From NCBI GenBank assembly GCA_933228675.1, contig OW121740.1, positions 127,669,630-127,733,629 on the forward strand: 64,000 bases of DNA, written 5' to 3'. Under the pieces are notes generated by a model, which saw only the letters and a program-made list of their open reading frames with translations, had not been told where the DNA came from and did not search any database. This DNA comes from Stomorhina lunata. Taxonomy: Eukaryota > Arthropoda > Insecta > Diptera > Rhiniidae. Each line of letters opens with the position of its first letter. Within the stretch, counting starts at the first letter, position 1. Positions 10,721-21,412 of the stretch are shown here, piece by piece. Both the position numbers and the translations under genes were made by a program.

Positions 10721-11970
10721 TTTAGAATATATATCCCTTTTGTTTTTAGAGCTAATATTAAGGAAATTACGAACGGAATCTCAATATAATGCCCAATTCT
10801 TTTTGGTGATGGATATAAAAAGAAAACGAAAATCAAGCTGTTATTTTGTACACAAAAGGTTTTTCCCTTACAAAGATCAATTTGCTTTAAAAAATTTACT
10901 AAAATTCACAAAATTTAGTAGAACAAGTTCTCTTTCAATATGATTTTTCTATATAAAAATTTTTTCTTAAAAAAAAAAATGCTTCAGAAAAACTCTGTCT
11001 TAAAAAATACATTTTGTTAAGAAAATCGCTTACTAAAGTCTCAAAATTTATTTTTAAAAATTTAAATTTTCTTTGTCTAAGTATAAATGTGGCAATATGA
11101 AAGAGTAGCTTAAGTGGATATAAGAGAGAATTGAGTTTTTTGCATCACAGAAGCAAAGGCACTTAAATGTGTTTAGTCCATTTTAAAAAATTCGATTTTT
11201 GATCAATGTTACTTTTACTTTATAGCTTAAGTTTTTTGAATTAATAATGCATTAATCAAAACAGCTTATGTACACATATTTTTGTGTAAATATTCAGATT
11301 TTTATTTCATCAGATAACGATTTCATTTAACTTCACTTAAGCTGCATAAATGTTGACCTTGAAAAAATAAAGTCTATATTTTCAAACAACTTATGTTTAC
11401 ATAAAACTGTGCGATATATATTTTTTATTTAAACAGAACCGCTTAAAGTTACTTAAGTCCACTTCAACGCTAATTTCAGTTTCGAAAAAGAGTTTAATTA
11501 GAAAAAATGTAAAATCTCCTGAATTTAACAATATTTTTTTTAAATATTCATCCTTCTTCTCTAATAAACATGTTACCAATATATTAATTAAAAAATTATT
11601 CGTAGAAATCAAGCTGAAGAAAAATTACACAAAATTAATGATATTTCAATACATAAATTTTCGACTTAAGCTATTCTTCAATGTTGTCACAGATATTATC
11701 ACGCTCTTTAACAGCTTATATGCTTTTGGAAAGGAAAATTTTTGTCTTAGAAAACAATTTTTCTAATTAAAATTTCTTTTAAGAATAAGTGGATCTAATG
11801 AATAATACTAAATAATTATATTTTTCATTTTTCTCATAAAACGTTATTTTTTTCTAACAAAAGTCGTCTTTGAAAAATGTTTAACATTTTTTTTTCTAAA
11901 AGAGAATATTTTTTTTTTTTAATAAATCATATTTTCTATATAAGCAAAATATTTAAAGAAATAATAATTT
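10721..11970. other. AT-rich stretch, no gene seen
   Basis: A/T-rich sequence without a recognisable gene. The short open frames have no domain-like composition. Confidence 0.5.
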
Positions 11971-12088
11971 TGAGGAATCAGATGCTTTCGATGTTCTGGA
12001 GGATATAATATGATGTTCGTTGGACTAACCACATTTTTCAAGTGTCGAAAGAAGCATTTAAGTGTTTTGGTTTTTTTAATTTTGTTAT
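11971..12088 (+). mobile_element. LINE fragment interrupted by an hAT-type element
   Basis: 'TGAGGAATCAGATGCT..GATGTTCTGG' through 'GTCGAAAGAAGCATTTAAGTG' matches the LINE at 16,993-17,080. The decayed frame reads 'EESDAFDVLGG' and then an 'FKCRKKHLSVL'-like stretch, equivalent to the thumb region after the reverse transcriptase. The match stops next to the target duplication of the hAT-type element, which appears to have landed in this LINE copy. Confidence 0.6.
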
Positions 12089-12096
12089 ATGTAGAT

Positions 12097-13990
12097 TAGG
12101 GTGACAATTTTCTGTATGAAGGAAAATGATTTTTAGAATTTTATAACTTTTTCTAAGGAATATTGTGACACTAGGTCTAAAAGCTTAGATCTGAAAATTT
12201 GGGCCAAATCGGACAACGTTCTATGGGCGCATATCGGGTCCAAAGTTTAAGAGCCCATTTGTATGGGAAAAAATGGGTTATTTTTTGTTTTTGCGAAATT
12301 TAGACCAAAAATAAATAATTTTTTTCAAGAAAAAATAATATAATATTAAAGAGAACTAACACAGCTTTATTTCAAATTGCGAAAGACGAAAATCCATGAG
12401 ATAGTTTAAAAGTTATTGCAGTTTTTACCCGAAAATTCATGTTCTTGAAAACGCGCCTAAGGATATGCACCAAAAATTGTATGTTGAAAATAAAGAAATT
12501 CCAAAGTTAGACATGATTTATCATTTAATGGCCAGTTACTAGTAAATAGATGTTTTGTTTAAAGTCCATGAGATAGTTAAAAAGTTATTGCAGTTTTCCC
12601 CCGAAAATTCAAGTTCTTGAAAACGAGCCTAAGGATATGCACCAAAAATTGTATGTTGAGAATAAAGAAATTCCAAAGTTAGACATGATTTATCATTTAA
12701 TGGCTGGTTACTAGTAAATAGTTATGTTTTGTTTAAAATCCATGAGATAGTTTTAAAGTTATTGCAGTTTTCCCCCGAAAATTCATGTTCTTGAAAACGC
12801 GCCTAAGGATATGCACCAAAAATTGTATGTCGAAAATAAAGAAATTCCAAAGTTAGACAGGATTTATCATTTAATGGCTGGTTACTAGTAAATAGTTATG
12901 TTTTGTTTAAATATATTCAAATTTACTCAAAAATCATTTTTTAATTTTTTGAAACAAATATTATAAATTGACAATTTGCTCTCCAGTGTGTTAAAGCAGA
13001 TAAAACCCAAAAAAAATAAAAATCACTTAGTCTCGGCAAAAATAATTACTTTTATGCTTTTTTATTAAAATTCGCTAATTATTACTTGATATTTCGTAAT
13101 CTCGCTATGAAAATTTTAAGAATATCAAAATTTTGATATTTGACCCCGGTGAAGAAATGGTTAATCTCGTCCAATATTAAAAAAGCTTTCAGCATAGGTT
13201 TTTCATAAACTAAGCAATAATAATAACTATTTTTTTTTTGTTAAAATTTAATACAAGTAAAATTTACAAAGCATTTACTAGAATTTGGCCCAAAAATATT
13301 CATTTTTATTGTTGCGAAATTCTTCAATTTTAAGTCGCAGGTACGGCGAAACTGTTCAAGATATCGACCTATTTTTTTTGGTTTTATTCTTCCATTTATC
13401 TGTTTTAACAGACTGGAGAGCAAGTTCAAAATTTGTGAAATTTGTTGAACAAAATTTTCAAAAAATTCGAAAATGATTTTTGAAGCCGACCTGAGAAAAA
13501 TGTACCATTTTGAAAGAACTAAGTAAATTTGATTATATTTAAACAAAGCTGAACTATTTACTAGTAAAAAGACATTAAATGATAAATAATATCTAACTTT
13601 AGAATTTCTTTATTTACAACATACAGTTTTTGGTGCATATCCTTAGGCGCGTTTTCAACGACATGAATTTTCAGGGGAAAACTGCAATAACTTTGAAGCT
13701 ACCTTTTGGATTTTCGTCTTCCATGATTTGAAATAAAGTTGTGTTAGTTCTCTTTAATATTCTATTATTTTTTCTTATAAAAATTATTTATTTTTGATCG
13801 AAATTTCGCAAAAACAAAAAATACCCCATACAAATGGGCTCTTAAACTTTGGTCCCGATGCGCGCCCATAGAACACTGTCCGATTTGGCTCAAATTTTCA
13901 GATCTAAACTTTTAGGCCTAGTATCACAATATTCCGTAGAAAAATGTTTGAAATCAAAAAAAAAAAAAAAAAAATTTTCCTCTCACCCTA
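12097..13990. mobile_element. hAT-type fold-back element (family B) with 8-bp target duplication
   Basis: The ends are TAGGGTGA (12,097) and TCACCCTA (13,990). The direct repeat ATGTAGAT flanks them at 12,089-12,096 and 13,991-13,998. An 8-bp duplication with this kind of tip is typical of hAT transposons. The left arm (12,097 to about 13,030) is mirrored by the right arm (about 13,370-13,990) over hundreds of bases, with a spacer of about 340 bp. No transposase frame is present. The left arm carries a block of about 173 bp three times in tandem where the right arm has it once. Confidence 0.8.
12393..12911 (+). repeat. 173-bp tandem triplication inside the left arm of the fold-back element
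   Basis: The 'tccatgagatagtt' block begins at 12,393, 12,565 and 12,739 (spacings 172 and 174). Each unit runs through 'gcgcctaaggatatgcaccaaaaattg' to 'ttactagtaaatag'. The copies are nearly identical, so the amplification is younger than the divergence between the two arms. Confidence 0.85.
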
Positions 13991-14091
13991 ATGTAGATAC
14001 TTCACTCCATCTGATTCATACAAAGATTTTCCCAAAACTTATATTACGCTATATTATTTACGCTATATATATTTACGCTGTTTTGTTGTTT

Positions 14092-14460
14092 TGACCTATA
14101 TGGGAGCTGGGGTCAAATATGAACCGATTGTCTAGAAATTCAGCAATTTGATTACAGTTTTGACATTATGTATACAAAAAATAACCATAGAATTGTTATT
14201 ATCTTCGGATTTATGAGCATTTACGTGAGTTTTGTGCCATTTGTTTATTTTTCACTGAAGAGTTCGTATGCGACCTATGATCAAATACGATATAGTGATT
14301 TCTGTGCACATAAGCAGTATTCATGAAAATGTACTAATATTTGCGGCCAAAATATCGATTCCGGAAATGATATCTATAGGATATGCCCTAAATAATCGAC
14401 GGATTTGGATGAATTTCAATAGCCATGGTCCCACTACTATAATAATAAAAAAAATGTTCA
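14092..14460 (-). mobile_element. Family A, diverged copy in reverse orientation (A5)
   Basis: 'gggagctggggtcaaatatg', 'gcaatttgattacagtttt', 'cacataagcagtat' and 'aatttcaatagccatggtccca' follow the order of the reverse-oriented copy at 28.9-29.3 kb. The hairpin end and the 5' end are missing. Confidence 0.6.
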
Positions 14461-15624
14461 ATGAAAGGGAAAAAGTCCCTTTTTATAAAAATTAGAGAAA
14501 TATTTTCTTGAAAAAATTCAGTGTTTTAAGAAAAATAATTTTATTAAATAAATCTATTTATTCTTAAATATGTACACTTCACATTTAGTCATAACATTAT
14601 TCCTACATTCCTGTCTGTACCTATACATATACATTTATTGTAAGTTCTTAAAAAAACTCAACTAATCATTTTATTTATATCCCCATCATTAAACACCAAT
14701 AAAATAAAGAATAAACTTAAAATAGACAATTATAGTTTTTTGCACCTAAAGCTTTAGATAATTGTGTATTTTGCCTTATTTAGGACATGAGCAAAATTCC
14801 ACATAACTAAAATAGATTTTCCTAACGTCTCGTTAACTTAAGTAAGTTTTTCTTTTCTATTCTTCGATAAATTAACACTAAGCAGCCAAACGAAAGAAAA
14901 AAAAAGAAACAATAAAAAATTCTTTGAAATTACGATAAAAACGTTTAAATTTAGCAGTTTCTCAGTTAGTCAGTCACTCAGTTAGTGAGTAAGTCTGTCA
15001 GTCAGTCATAAGCTTAAACTGGGAAATTTCTATTAAATACCGACCCACTCTTAAGCTGCATTAATGAACCTATTGCGGAAAAGGGGGAGGTTTGTTCTCC
15101 TACAACATTTTTTTTTGTAAGCATAGACGCACGTACTGAAATATTTCTCAAACTAAGTAACTAAATAAAACCTATATAAAGTTTGTAGTTTTTCCAGTTG
15201 TGAATTTTTTGGAATTTTCTTTTTTTTTTTTATATTGTTTTCCTCAGTTCGCCGTTGTCCAATACGGTATTTGTAAATATTTAAGCTTTTGCTGTTAAGA
15301 TATGAGTAATGAATGATGTTGGTGTTTAATGCAACGCCCCGTTGCCATTTAGCACCTACCAAGTTTAGTAGGTTCTTTAGTTAGAGCAAATATTTTTGTA
15401 GTTTTTTTATATTTATAATTTTTTATAATGTTCAAATTTTTTCCTTTTTTTGTTGCAACTTTATTGTAATAATTTGTTAACACTAATGTTAAGAGTTTAA
15501 ATCATGCTAAGATAGATAGGTAGTCTCTTAAAAAGACAGACAGACAGACAATTGGAAAGACAGACGAACGATTGGGTGGTGAGACCAACAGTGGGTCGCC
15601 CAAACTAGATTCCACGCTTTAATA
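14461..15624. other. AT-rich stretch with CAGT and GACA microsatellites, no gene seen
   Basis: Imperfect CAGT-type repeats at about 14,960-15,008 and a GACA run at 15,535-15,570 are the only features seen. The rest shows no supported gene. Confidence 0.5.
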
Positions 15625-15628
15625 TTAA

Positions 15629-17719
15629 CCCTTATACACTCCTTGGGTCAATTTGACCCAATTTTGTTTTTCAAACGCAAAATTATCTCATTAAATAATT
15701 AGATATGAATGTGAAACTTTAATTTATCCATTATAGGGACGAATATTATGTTTTTAAAACAAAGTAATAATATTAAATTTTTCCTTCCCCCTCCACTTTT
15801 CAAAACACGATTTACACACATTTAGTACCCTTTGGGTCAATATGACCGAACAAGCGATATTTCAAGCTTAATTCCATTTTATAATTTTTTTTCCTATTAA
15901 ACATAATTGAATCGAGTTCACCTTCATTCAGAAGCATCTATCAATAATTTGTTCAATGAAATAATCAATAAAATCGCTTTCATTCAATGTTTTTCCATTC
16001 ATGGCCTGTTTACATATTACGTAACGCTATTTTCGCAATTTTTTGTTTTCAAATTATACAACTATAGCATCATATGTTCCAAACAAAAATAAATAAGTTT
16101 TCCTCTTAAGATCTCTTCATCTTTCAGCCGACGTAAGAGATCATGAACAAAAAAACAACTAAAATACTACATCATTACATCCAAACTTGACCAACTTGTT
16201 CCTAATTACATATGTAAGCGCGAGACTAAACGATGGCCAGTTGCATTATTTTCAAACATGATAGATGCATCAGCGTATAGATCTTGTGGACTTAAGTGAA
16301 TCCTGGCTTGAGTTTTGATAAAAACTTCAGAAGCAGGCTTTATCTAGCAGAACTTGCAGATCAATGAGCTAACAAATGGGCATATTTTGTAAAGAATATT
16401 TCCAAGGCATTTGATATAGTTTGGCATGAAGAACTTCTATCAAAACTTATTGCCTTTGACGTTGGTAATAACTTCTCAAGGTTTATATCAAGCTTCCTCA
16501 GAGAACGCTCTATACGAGTTGTTATAGATGGGTTCTCTTCAAATGAGTTCAAGATTTATTCAGGGATACCGCAAGCTCTGTTCTTTCTCCAAGTCTATTT
16601 CTTATCTTTATAAATGACCTTCAACATCAAATTTCCAATCCCATATACTCTTTTGCAGATGATAGTAATATTTGCCATTCATATTCATTCAATCATAGGC
16701 CAAGCGTTCTTGAGGTTGGCGCTATGAGACAAAACATGAATTAATCATTAAACCGATATTTAGAAACAATTTCAGAATGGGGTCATGCGAATGGATGTTG
16801 TATGCTAACGCATAAACGCGCGGCAAACAATGTTTCTTCATCTGTTGTTGTTGTTGTAACTGCGATATTATTGGTAATATCGTAGAAGTGACAGTCCTTG
16901 ATCGGAATCCTAAGAATTCCGAGTCGTTCCGGTACGAAAAACCGACTGCAGTGGGAACGTTCTTTATCTGTATTAATGGGTGGTGTACATATTGAGGAAT
17001 CAGATGCTCTTGGTGTTCTGGGCAAGTGATGTCCGTACGACAAAATACATCTTTCAAGTGCCGAAAGAAGCATTCAAGTGCCTCAGTTTTCTAAAACGGT
17101 GCAAGAGATTCTTAACTTCATCTGATCTGCTTACTATTTACACCACCTTATGTATGGGCTGGAGCTTCAAAGTCTATTTTGGAGCTTCTCGACCGTGTGC
17201 AAGATATGGCGAAAGTGCTCATAGGGACTCTATTGATTTACAGGAGTACCATCGTAATTTGAGTTGTGTCACACTGTCCTATTGTTTATACTTTGGAATA
17301 TGCTCTAACGAAATCAGAGAACTCGTTCTCGAAGCTTGGACTTTTTTTGCGCAATACACGTCATTCTTTTAGAGCTCATTCATTTGCGATCGATTGGACG
17401 GTAGACCGTACGAACACGCTACATTAAATTCGCCCTTCAACAATATATGTAGTTCGTATGTGGAATTCACTCCCCGCAGAAGTTTTCACTACCAGTTGCA
17501 ATATAGGTATAAACACGACTCCATGTATCCTCCCTCCCATATTCTATTTTCTTGCTTCCAACATAATGTATTGCATAAGTAGGGGTCATCCCCTGAGTGC
17601 TGGTCCTAAATTAAAAAAAAATCCTATGTTAAATATGAAATTTTGTTAATATTTCATTGTTGGGTCATATTGACCCAAAGGGTAATATAAAGGGCACAAA
17701 TCCAAGGAAAGTAGAAGGG
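15629..17719. mobile_element. piggyBac-type miniature element with nested LINE
   Basis: TTAA (15,625-15,628) is followed by CCCTTATACACTCCTTGG. The other end reads CCAAGGAAAGTAGAAGGG and is followed by TTAA (17,720-17,723). TTAA target duplications with CCCT-type tips are the signature of the piggyBac superfamily. Palindromic 'GGGTCAATTTGACCC' and 'GGGTCATATTGACCC' words lie subterminally at both ends. No transposase is visible; most of the inside is a decayed LINE, so the original element was probably a short non-autonomous one that received the LINE. Confidence 0.75.
16215..17560 (+). pseudogene. Decayed Jockey-like LINE: reverse transcriptase and C-terminal region
   Basis: In broken plus-strand frames this encodes parts of a non-LTR retrotransposon polymerase. 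'ISKAFDIVWHEELLSKL' begins at about 16,398 and 'RSIRVVIDGFSS' follows. The PQ-GSVLSPSLFLIFINDL motif lies at about 16,568-16,620, with one base missing at about 16,575 so the frame shifts inside the motif. The catalytic box reads FADD at 16,651-16,662. Downstream come 'LKRCKRFLTSSDLLTIYTT' (about 17,090), 'GICSNEIRELV' (about 17,300) and 'MWNSLPAEVF' (17,458), all landmarks of the C-terminal region. The upstream part 'RPVALFSNMIDAS'-like (about 16,240) joins the RT core directly, implying an internal deletion. No endonuclease domain or poly-A tail is seen. The copy is not functional. Confidence 0.8.
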
Positions 17720-17723
17720 TTAA

Positions 17724-18040
17724 AGATTTAACTTTTTGGTTTTTGTTGTTAAAGATTTGTTTAAGCTTATTTTAGCTTGCAAATTCTAAAATTTGTGTTT
17801 ATCTTTAATCAAATATCTCTTAATTCAAGCTAAGCGCTTAATAGTGTTAAAGAGAGTTTTTGTTAAAGATTTGGATACACTTAAGAAAATATTATAATAA
17901 AACATTTATATTATGATAATACTAAAAAAACTTATTTTATACGCAGACTTTGTCTTGAGCTCTCAGTACACCCCGAAACTAAGGGAACCTTTTACCCCTA
18001 AGAGGTAAATACAGTCAATGAAGCAAACAAATATTCACTA
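17724..18040. other. AT-rich stretch, no gene seen
   Basis: Nothing recognisable lies between the piggyBac-type element and repeat C. Confidence 0.5.
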
Positions 18041-18600
18041 CATTAAATTTTGTCTAAATGAAAAAAGTGCCTTATTTGGGGCCGAAGACACCCACACGTT
18101 TTGTGTGGATTGTGGAGCGGAGGCCCATAGTTCTTTGAAAATGATAACGGCTCGACCATTTCCATCAACAATACAATTGTATATATGAATTGGGTTACTT
18201 TCTTTGGAAAGGGAGGTAGTAGAAAGGTAGTAAAAAGATGAAATAAAGCTTTTAATATTATTCAACACGGCGCCATTTGCTGTTAGTTTACATCGAAGGC
18301 GTATTATTGCTATGAGGCTAAGCACCCATGGAGGATGCTTTTTTAAATAATAATTTTAATAGAAATTAAACATTACAGAAATTCATGTTGGCATGACCGG
18401 GGATTGAACCCAGGCTCAATTTGATATGTTATGCTTAGTAGACGACGTGCTAACCAACAGCACCACTGGACTTTGTTCTATGGAGCACCGTTTAAAAAAA
18501 GTGTTATGCCGACAAACCCAAAACAATTGACATCGTTCACGCAAAAAAGAGATCGAAAATTGGTCCTACTGTGAATAGGGTTCCTACTGTGAGGCCAGCC
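18041..18600 (+). repeat. Interspersed repeat C, copy 2, with tRNA-like segment
   Basis: The part at about 18,205-18,320 ('gggaggtagtagaaagg', 'attattcaacacggcgcc', 'ttTGCTGTTAG', 'ttacatcgaaggc') matches copy 1 at 1.3-1.5 kb. It is followed by a minus-strand tRNA-like sequence. Short repeats 'cctactgtga' occur at about 18,566 and 18,588. No protein frame was recognised. Confidence 0.45.
18386..18472 (-). other. tRNA-like sequence with intact D- and T-arms
   Basis: Read on the minus strand, GTGC and GCAC bracket a D-loop (TGTTGGTTA). CTGGG-TTCAATC-CCCGG forms a proper T-arm and B box. The anticodon region is long and unpaired and the acceptor ends do not pair, so this is a tRNA-derived promoter segment, as in SINEs, rather than a tRNA gene. 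Confidence 0.45.
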
Positions 18601-18769
18601 GTGAAAGCATTTCTAAATAAAATTTAAGCCGATTTCGTTTTATTGCCTTTTTAAAATTTTAAATAGACCAGCCGATATAACATCTTTTTGCTTAATATAA
18701 TATTTTTGCTTAATATAATATTAATATAAATTCTTTTGAATCTTTCTTAAAAAGACAATTTTTTAATAA

Positions 18770-19238
18770 AAAATTATTCCATTTTTCCATAGAGAATTAT
18801 TAATTTCGAAAATTTTTCTTGAAAAAGTCTTATTTTTCTATAATATAAAATTTTTCTATAAAAAATATTTCATATCAAAATTTTTTCTACAGAAAAAATT
18901 TTATATCGAAAATTTTTCTATAGAAAAAATTGTAAATCAAAAACTTTTCTGTAGAAAAACTTTTAAATCTAAAATTTTTGTATATCTAATGTTTTCTATT
19001 ATTAATATCAACAATTTTCCCGTAGAAAAAGTTTTCTATCAAAAATTTTTCTACAGAAAAAGTTTCATATCGAAAATGTTTATATAGAAAAAATTTTAAA
19101 TCGAAAATATTCCTATAGAAAAAATTTGATATCGAAAAAATTGAAACCGTAAATTTTTCTACAGAAAAAATTTCATTTCGATTTTTTTTTACATTTTTTG
19201 GCTTTTTATCAATAAATTTGTCTGTTATCATTTATAAA
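18770..19238 (+). repeat. Class I satellite, degenerate flank of array S1
   Basis: Diverged 31-bp units with 'ttctatagaaaa' cores and 'atatcgaaaa' joints. An open frame on the minus strand (18,986-19,231) is made only of these repeats and is not a gene. Confidence 0.7.
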
Positions 19239-19321
19239 TAATTGTAAAAGATTTGGGATCAAATGAGAATACGCTTTCTTTTTGAATAATATTAACCTCC
19301 CGACAATTTTGTTATTTTTTG

Positions 19322-21200
19322 ACAAAAAATATTACATCGAAATTTTTCTATAGAAAACATTTCATATCGAAAATTTTTCTATACAAAAAATTTCATAACG
19401 AAAATATTTCTATAGAAACAATTTCATATCAAAAATTATTCTATAGAAAAAATTTCGTTTTAAAAATTTTTCTTTAGAAAAAATTTCGTATCGAACATTT
19501 TTCTATAGAAAAAATTTTGTATCGAAAATTTTTCTATAGAAAAAATTTCATATCGAATATTTTTCTATAGAGAAATTTTTGTATTGAAAATTTTTCTATA
19601 GAAAAACTTTAATATCGAAAATTTTTCTATAGAAAAAATTTAATATCAAAAATTTTTTTAAAGAAAAAAATTCATATCGAAACTTTTTCTATACAAAAAA
19701 TTTCATATCGAAAATTTTTCTATACAAAAAATTTCATATCGAAAATTTTTCTATAGAAAAAATTTCATATCAAAAATTTTTCATATCGAAAATTTTTCTT
19801 AAGAAAAAATTTCATATCAAAAATTTTTCTTAAGAAAAAATTTTGGAACGAAAATTTTTCTATAGAAAAAAATTTCATATCGAAAATTTGTCTATAGAAA
19901 ACATTTCATATCAAAAATTTTTCCGTAGAAAAATTTCATATCGAAAATTTTTCCGTAGAAAAAATTTCATATCGAAAATTTTTCTATAGAAAAAATTTCA
20001 TATCGAAAATTTTTTTAAAGACAAAATTTCATATCGAAAAAATTTCATTTCGAAAATTTTTCTACAGAAAAAATTTCATATCGAAAATTTTTCTTTAGAA
20101 AAAATTTCATATCAAAAATTTTGCTTTAGAAAAAATTTCATATCGAAAATTTTTCTATAGAAAAAATTTCATATCGAAAATTTCATATCAAAAATTTTTC
20201 TATAGAAAAATTTCATATAGAAAATTTTTCTATAGAAAAAATTTCATATCGAAAAAATTTCACATTTTTTCTTAAGAAAAAATTTCATATCGAAAATTTT
20301 TATAAAGAAAAAATTTCGGATCGAAAATTTTTCTATAGAAAAAAATTTCATATCGAAAATTGTTCTATAGAAAAAATTTAATATCGAAAATTTTTCTTTA
20401 GCAAAAATCTAATTTTTCTATAGAAAAATTTCATATCAAAAATTTTTCTATAGAAAAAATTTCATATCGAAAATTTTTCTATAGAAAAAATTTCATATCG
20501 AAAATTTTTCTATAAAAAAAATTTCATATCGAAAATTTCATATCAAAAATTTTTCTATAGAAAAAATTTCATATCCAAAATTTTTCTATAGAAAAAATTT
20601 CATATCGAAAATATTTTTATAGAAAAAATTTCATACTGAAAATTTTTTTAAAGAAAAAATTTCTTATCAAAAATTTTTCTATAGGAAAAATGTCATAACA
20701 AAATTTTTTTATAGAAAAAATTTCACATCGAAAATTTTTCTATAGAAAAAATTTCATATCGAAAATTTTTCAATAGAAAAAATTTCATATGAAAAATTTT
20801 TCTATAGAAAAAACTTAATATCGAAAATTTTTCTTTAGCAAAAATCTGATTTTTCAATAGAAAAAATTTCATATGAAAAATTTTTTTATAGAAAAAATTT
20901 CATATCTAAAATTTTTCTAAAGAAAAAATTTCATATCAAAAATTTTTCTATAGAAAAAATTTCATATCGAAAATTTTTCTATAGAAAAAATTTCATATCG
21001 AAAATTTTTCTTTAAAAAAATGAAATTTTTTCTATGGAAAAAATTTAAAACCAAAAGATTAATATAGAAAAAATTTCATATCGAACATTTTGTCAATAGA
21101 AAATTTTATATCAAAAAATTGTAAATAGAAAAAATTTGTTGTCCCAAAATTTTTGATAAAACTTTTTAAGAAAAAGTTTCATATTGAATTTTTTTTTTTA
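19322..21200 (+). repeat. Class I satellite array S1 (31 bp, joint word CATATCG)
   Basis: About 60 head-to-tail copies of a 31-bp monomer: AAAATTTTTCTATAGAAAAAATTT plus CATATCG. The core TTTTTCTATAGAAAAA is a perfect palindrome. Copies differ by scattered substitutions and small indels (CTTTAG, CCGTAG and CTTAAG variants), and some are truncated, giving CATATCGAAAATTTCATATC joints. The edges are more diverged than the middle, as expected from unequal exchange. Confidence 0.9.
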
Positions 21201-21279
21201 TAGAAAAATGTTAAAAACATGCGAAAATAGCGTTATGTAATTTGTGTTCACTCTTAATCTACTTGGGATGTAAAGGAGT

Positions 21280-21412
21280 GCAGCTGTTGAATGTCGTCTC
21301 TGTCTCGGATCTAGCGACTCGCTATACAAACGTGGTTCTCGTCTTTGGACTCTACCATCGACTTAGCACATACGATATTTTAAGCATGGAAAGGACAAAG
21401 AGATAGTAGAAT
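21280..21412 (+). repeat. Interspersed repeat D, copy 2
   Basis: 'atcgctatacaaa'-type words, 'gtctttgga', 'atcgacttagcac' and 'tttaagcatgg' parallel copy 1 at 2.85-2.97 kb. It directly follows satellite array S1. Confidence 0.5.

Noticed and set aside
13955..13975. Poly-A tail of a retroposon
   Set aside because: The A run lies inside the right arm of the hAT-type fold-back element, and the corresponding place in other copies is also A-rich.
18386..18472. Functional tRNA gene on the minus strand
   Set aside because: D- and T-arms form but there is no acceptor stem or standard anticodon arm.
18986..19231. 81-codon open frame on the minus strand
   Set aside because: Composed entirely of class I satellite units.
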